The notes beneath the pieces were generated by a model. The model saw only the letters and a program-made list of their open reading frames with translations, did not search any database and was not told the origin of the DNA. A program made the position numbers and the translations under genes. From Elephas maximus indicus (Eukaryota; Chordata; Mammalia; Proboscidea; Elephantidae), in contig NC_064826.1 in assembly GCF_024166365.1 (NCBI RefSeq), forward strand, positions 21,166,001-21,230,000: a stretch of DNA of 64,000 nt, in the 5' to 3' direction. Shown piece after piece: positions 61,501 through 64,000 of this stretch (its first letter is position 1; each line of letters begins with the position of its first letter).

Positions 61501-64000
61501 CTGCCCCAGCAAAGTGCACGTCCAACTTGGCCTTGCCAGCGCCCTTGGTCAGCACCGTGAAGTGAGTGGGCTTCCCAACTTCCACACCTGGGGGGCCCCC
61601 CAGAGATGGTAGTGAGGTCCTGGTGGCTGCATAACCTCAGCCCATTCAGCCTGACCCCTGCCCAGATGCCTACCTGTGCGGTTCAGCCCGGGGCCCTCAG
61701 CCTTGACCTTGCTGGCATCATGGGAGGGGTCCACCTTGATGTGGAAGGGACTGGCAGGGATCTCCTGGATGGAGGAAGGCTCGGTCAGGGGGGCCGCACC
61801 CCTGATCTGGGCTGATCATGGTGGCAGGATGTTCCCAGACGACCCACTGTGGACTAGGGCAACCTCTCAAAGGGCCCCCTCAGCTTCCTCTGCACCCACC
61901 ATCTGCAGCCAGGAAGTTCCCGATACATGCCTGTGGACCTGTACTGCCCCACCTCTCCCCTGCCCCAAGCGACAGTATCTCAAACCGCCTGCTCCGCGAA
62001 GGGACGGGGTACCTGGTTGGCAAACAGCACCATGATGGTATAGCGGCCGGGCCCCGGGGGCGTATATTTGACGGTGAAGGTGTCATTGTCATTCTTGATG
62101 ATGTCAAAGTCAATGTCAGCCTCTGCAGGGCCCACCACGCCAGGGGCGCACTTGATGCCAATGCTCACATCGCCTGAGGAGAGGCAGTACTTAGCTGTGA
62201 GTAGGGTGCTCAACAACCACCCCCAAATGACGAGTCCCACTAGAGCGCAGCTGCCGGAAACAGGCTCTGGTCAGAGCCGCGGCCCCACACACCCCAGCTC
62301 CACCCCCAAGCCCCTGGCCCACCCCCCACTCCAGGGCTGGCCTCACACCTTGGCCGGCCTCGCTGCAGTCCACCGTGAAGTAGGTGGGTTCGTTGGCCTT
62401 GAGGCCTGTCTTCTCCACGCCAGGGCCATACACCTTCACTCGCTCGGGGTGACTGCCCTCTCCCACATTTACCTGTGGGGAGGAAGCAATGCTCAGCACA
62501 GTACCTCTCCTTCAAAGCCTACGCCCTCCCCAGTACTACCCGCCCCAGCCTTGGACCAGTTTTAGCCTCCTCCTGGAGGCCTTCAGATCGGGAGGGGTGG
62601 CGGGACCCAGGGACAACCAATGTATCCTGCGTGGGGCTCCACCCTTCCTCTGGGACTTCTGGCAATGAGCGTGGGGCAGGGCATGGAGGACCAACCCGGA
62701 AGGGGCTCTTGGGCACGTTGACGCCTCCCCAGGAGATGATGATGGTGTGCTTGATGGGCTTGGTGGGCACGTAGGAGCAGCGGAAGGTGCCATCACCGTT
62801 GGGGATCACCTTGACGTCGATGGGGCAGCCCTCGGCATCCTGCAGACATCCCCCAAGCAGGGTTCAGAGTGGGCTTTGGCCTCCTTGGAGCACCTGTGCC
62901 CTCTGTTGGCCTCAGGTCTGACTTGGCTGTCCTCTTTACACACCCCCCACACGTTCACTGCCCCTCAGCACCCCACTGACGACAGGTGCAGGCAAGCCCA
63001 GTGCCACGTGCTCTAGTGGCCAGAGACCACCCTGCGAACCAGGAGATCTGGGTCCAGGCCATCTTCGAGGCCTTTCTCATTTCTGAAGTGTGTAGGTGGG
63101 GGGAGAAAAACAACCCAAAACAAATCCATTGCTGGGGAATCCATTCAGACTCATGGCGACCCCATGTGTTACAGTTGCTGGGAAAGAGGTTAGTTCCTAA
63201 ATCCTGAATAACGACCTTTTAAAGACGAATCATCTACTTGACCCTTCAAGGATACGTTCATTAACCTCTAGGGGACAATGGACACCAGTTTGAGAAACCG
63301 ACTCAGGAAACCAGTGTCTTATTCAATGAAATCGTCCTTCCATGACAAATTATTGGTGCAAATGTAAGTACTATTATCATAATCGTTAAAGTACATTTTT
63401 GAAAGAAGCACAATGGTGGCACAATGGTTAAAGTGCTCATGCTTGGCTGCTAAAGGAAAGGTGGCAGTTCAAAACCACCAGCTGCTCCTCAGGAGAAAAG
63501 ACTTGGCAATCTGCTCCCTTAAAAACTTACAGCCTACGAAACCCTATGGCGTAGTTCTACTCTGTTCTATAGGGCTGCTATGAGTCGGAATCCTGTGGAC
63601 CCCTGATAATTGGCCTTGACTTTCCCAGATGCTGCAACTTCCCGTCTGGAGGTGCTGCCCCCAGCCCCTAGCCCTCCTAGGGCTTCTGCTCCTGGTGAGG
63701 GCAGTAGAGATTGGGCAATGTCGCACCTGGGCATAAAGCTTCAGGTCTCCCTTGCCAGCTAAGCGGGCATCAATGGTGAACTCCGCGGGCTTGTCCACAA
63801 TGCAGCCAGTGGGCTCCAGGCCTGGCCCAAAGGCCTTTACCTGTCAGTGGCAAGAGCAGAGGCTGGGTAGGGGCTGGAGGAGGGCCAGCTCCGCCCCCCA
63901 GGCCCAGCACGAGGGCTGGGGCTGCACCTTATCTGGGAAGCAGTCGGGTGGGGCTGGCTGGATGTGGGCAATGAAGGGTGAGTCACGGATGTCCTCGTCG
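46571..64000 (-). CDS. FLNC: Filamin-C, exons 12 (partial) to 48
   Basis: Filamin-C cross-links actin in striated muscle at Z-discs, costameres and intercalated discs, and binds myotilin, Xin proteins and sarcoglycans. It acts as a dimer through repeat 24. The window holds the C-terminal three quarters: filamin Ig repeats 5 to 24 with hinge 1. Repeats show the family phrases ASKV.A.GPGL, GPS.A.I.C.DN.DG, V.Y.PT..G.Y.I.I.F...HIPGSPF. Exons 48 down to 31: 46571-46758, 46864-47073, 47738-47956, 48146-48322, 48415-48547, 49688-49803, 50084-50221, 50323-50592, 50796-51038, 51180-51302, 51388-51540, 51974-52177, 52261-52422, 53121-53294, 53390-53518, 53785-53925, 54187-54286, 54673-54771. The remaining exons are in the next entry. 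All phases close without stops. The actin-binding domain and repeats 1-4 lie beyond the right edge. Confidence 0.97.
46759..46863 (-). other. FLNC: FLNC last intron with a GC-AG donor
   Basis: Exon 47 ends ...AGCAAAGCAG and the intron begins GCAGGC instead of GT. The acceptor is CTCCAG|GCACC. Only this cut restores the conserved junction SKAG-TNMMM in phase 1, and no GT donor exists nearby. The intron is 105 bp. Confidence 0.8.
48548..49687. other. FLNC intron 43
   Basis: This 1.1-kb intron shows no AfroSINE and no MIR that I can name. The part around 49340-49420 is AT-rich and may be an old repeat remnant. I see no exon in it. Confidence 0.45.
50796..51038 (-). CDS. FLNC: FLNC exon 40: filamin-C-specific insertion in repeat 20
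   Basis: This 81-codon exon encodes the basic Ser/Thr-rich stretch found only in filamin-C among the filamins ([20 protein letters not shown], then [19 protein letters not shown]). In the known family it targets the protein to Z-discs and holds phosphorylation and chaperone-binding sites. Flanking exons 39 and 41 complete the insertion. Confidence 0.92.
52423..53120. other. FLNC intron 35
   Basis: A MIR fragment lies at about 52745-52880 (GTGTGGCTTCGAGCAAGTTG, CTTGTCTGTATGGAG). Next to the exon 35 donor is an alternating purine-pyrimidine tract at 53035-53112 (CACATATGTGATGCGTGTGC). The rest is unique sequence. Confidence 0.55.
54673..54771 (-). CDS. FLNC: FLNC exon 31: alternatively spliced hinge 1
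   Basis: This exon of exactly 99 nt (33 codons, phase 0 to 0) encodes the proline-rich hinge 1, [20 protein letters not shown] onward to PTHW. Skipping it leaves FHVL joined to ATEEP in frame, matching the known hinge-less isoform. Donor TGG|GTACTG, acceptor CCCCAG|GCG. Confidence 0.93.
54858..55051 (-). mobile_element. AfroSINE in FLNC intron 30
   Basis: The inverted copy runs from AAACTCTGACTCGCGGTGAC to TTGCCACCCAAGGACT. It has the 9-bp duplication CCTGGGCTG at 54849-54857 and 55052-55060. It starts 87 bp upstream of the hinge-1 exon (exon 31) in transcript direction. Confidence 0.88.
55066..55140 (-). mobile_element. AfroSINE 3' fragment
   Basis: AAACCCATCACCATCAAGTC and ATTCTGACTCATAAA are the inverted 3' module, duplicated in part (ATGACTCATAAAA). 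Confidence 0.65.
55489..64000 (-). CDS. FLNC: FLNC exons 12-30: filamin repeats 5-15
   Basis: Exons 30 down to 12: 55489-55736, 55849-55872, 56055-56244, 56319-56475, 56976-57099, 57177-57344, 58142-58302, 58545-58707, 58813-58986, 59788-60385, 60748-61010, 61101-61218, 61418-61587, 61674-61764, 62013-62173, 62349-62472, 62696-62839, 63727-63840, 63928-64000 (cut by the window). Exon 21 (598 nt, 59788-60385) is the large FLNC exon covering about two repeats. The sequence is almost identical to human FLNC as remembered, including [20 protein letters not shown]. Numbering follows human, with 48 exons. Confidence 0.95.
55849..55872 (-). CDS. FLNC: FLNC exon 29: 24-nt microexon
   Basis: This exon of only 24 nt codes for SIGGHGL between LVTV and GACLGP, phase 1 to 1. 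The acceptor has a strong polypyrimidine tract (TTCTTTTTTCTTTCCAG) and the donor is GGTGAG. Such a small exon depends on strong flanking splice signals. Confidence 0.92.
59363..59554 (-). mobile_element. AfroSINE in FLNC intron 21
   Basis: Inverted copy: GTTGATCCCAACTCATGGAG, CTCTGGGTAGATCTGAACCA. The head end is diverged and lacks the GAGCCC box. Confidence 0.78.
63105..63175 (-). mobile_element. AfroSINE 3' fragment in FLNC intron 13
   Basis: AATCCATTCAGACTCATGGC GACCCCATGTG is the inverted 3' module only. Confidence 0.6.
63408..63585 (+). mobile_element. AfroSINE in FLNC intron 13
   Basis: It contains the body GTGGCACAATGGTTAAAGTG and the tail CTATAGGGCTGCTATGAGTC. It is antisense to FLNC. 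Confidence 0.85.

Overview
This is a mammalian autosomal window, and its repeats place it in Afrotheria, most likely an elephant, sea cow or close relative. About 25 copies or fragments of a tRNA-derived SINE are scattered on both strands. It opens with a GAGCCCTGGTGG-type box and ends in a module carrying a CTATGAGTC-type motif plus a T/GTTT tail. I recognise it as the AfroSINE family. RTE-type LINE 3' ends, a 5'-truncated L1, MaLR-type LTRs and older MIR/L2-like fragments complete the repeat landscape. There is no bacterial, viral or CRISPR content. The gene order KCP - ATP6V1FNB - ATP6V1F - FLNC is that of human 7q32 read in the opposite direction.

Layout. 1-3030: KCP upstream region, mostly repeats, ending in a CpG-rich promoter. 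3031-28980 (+): a complete 40-exon KCP gene (kielin/chordin-like protein), which I could splice in frame from signal peptide to stop (about 1627 codons). 30087-36414 (+): a nine-exon coding-like locus that I do not recognise. It has consistent splice phases, a 16-residue repeat array and a C-terminal basic coiled coil, but at least three in-frame stops, so it looks like a decayed or still undescribed host gene. 36669-39552 (-): ATP6V1FNB, two exons, 176 aa. 40368-42827 (-): ATP6V1F, two exons, 119 aa, with a compact CpG/ETS/NRF1/ZNF143-type promoter. 43060-45800: intergenic. 45842-64000 (-): the 3' part of FLNC, exons 12 (partial) to 48, coding for filamin repeats 5 to 24 and hinge 1. The full exons 13-48 give 2056 codons plus stop, which equals the length expected from human FLNC as I remember it.

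Function. The genes are neighbours but not a pathway. KCP is a secreted cysteine-rich modulator of BMP/TGF-beta ligands. ATP6V1F is part of the rotor of the vacuolar proton pump. ATP6V1FNB has no known function. FLNC is the muscle actin cross-linker of Z-discs and costameres. KCP and the unknown locus point right. The other three point left, so the unknown locus and ATP6V1FNB meet tail to tail with only about 250 bp between stop codons.

All exon edges were read by eye from splice signals and reading phase. Repeat family names rest on remembered consensus features, without a database search.
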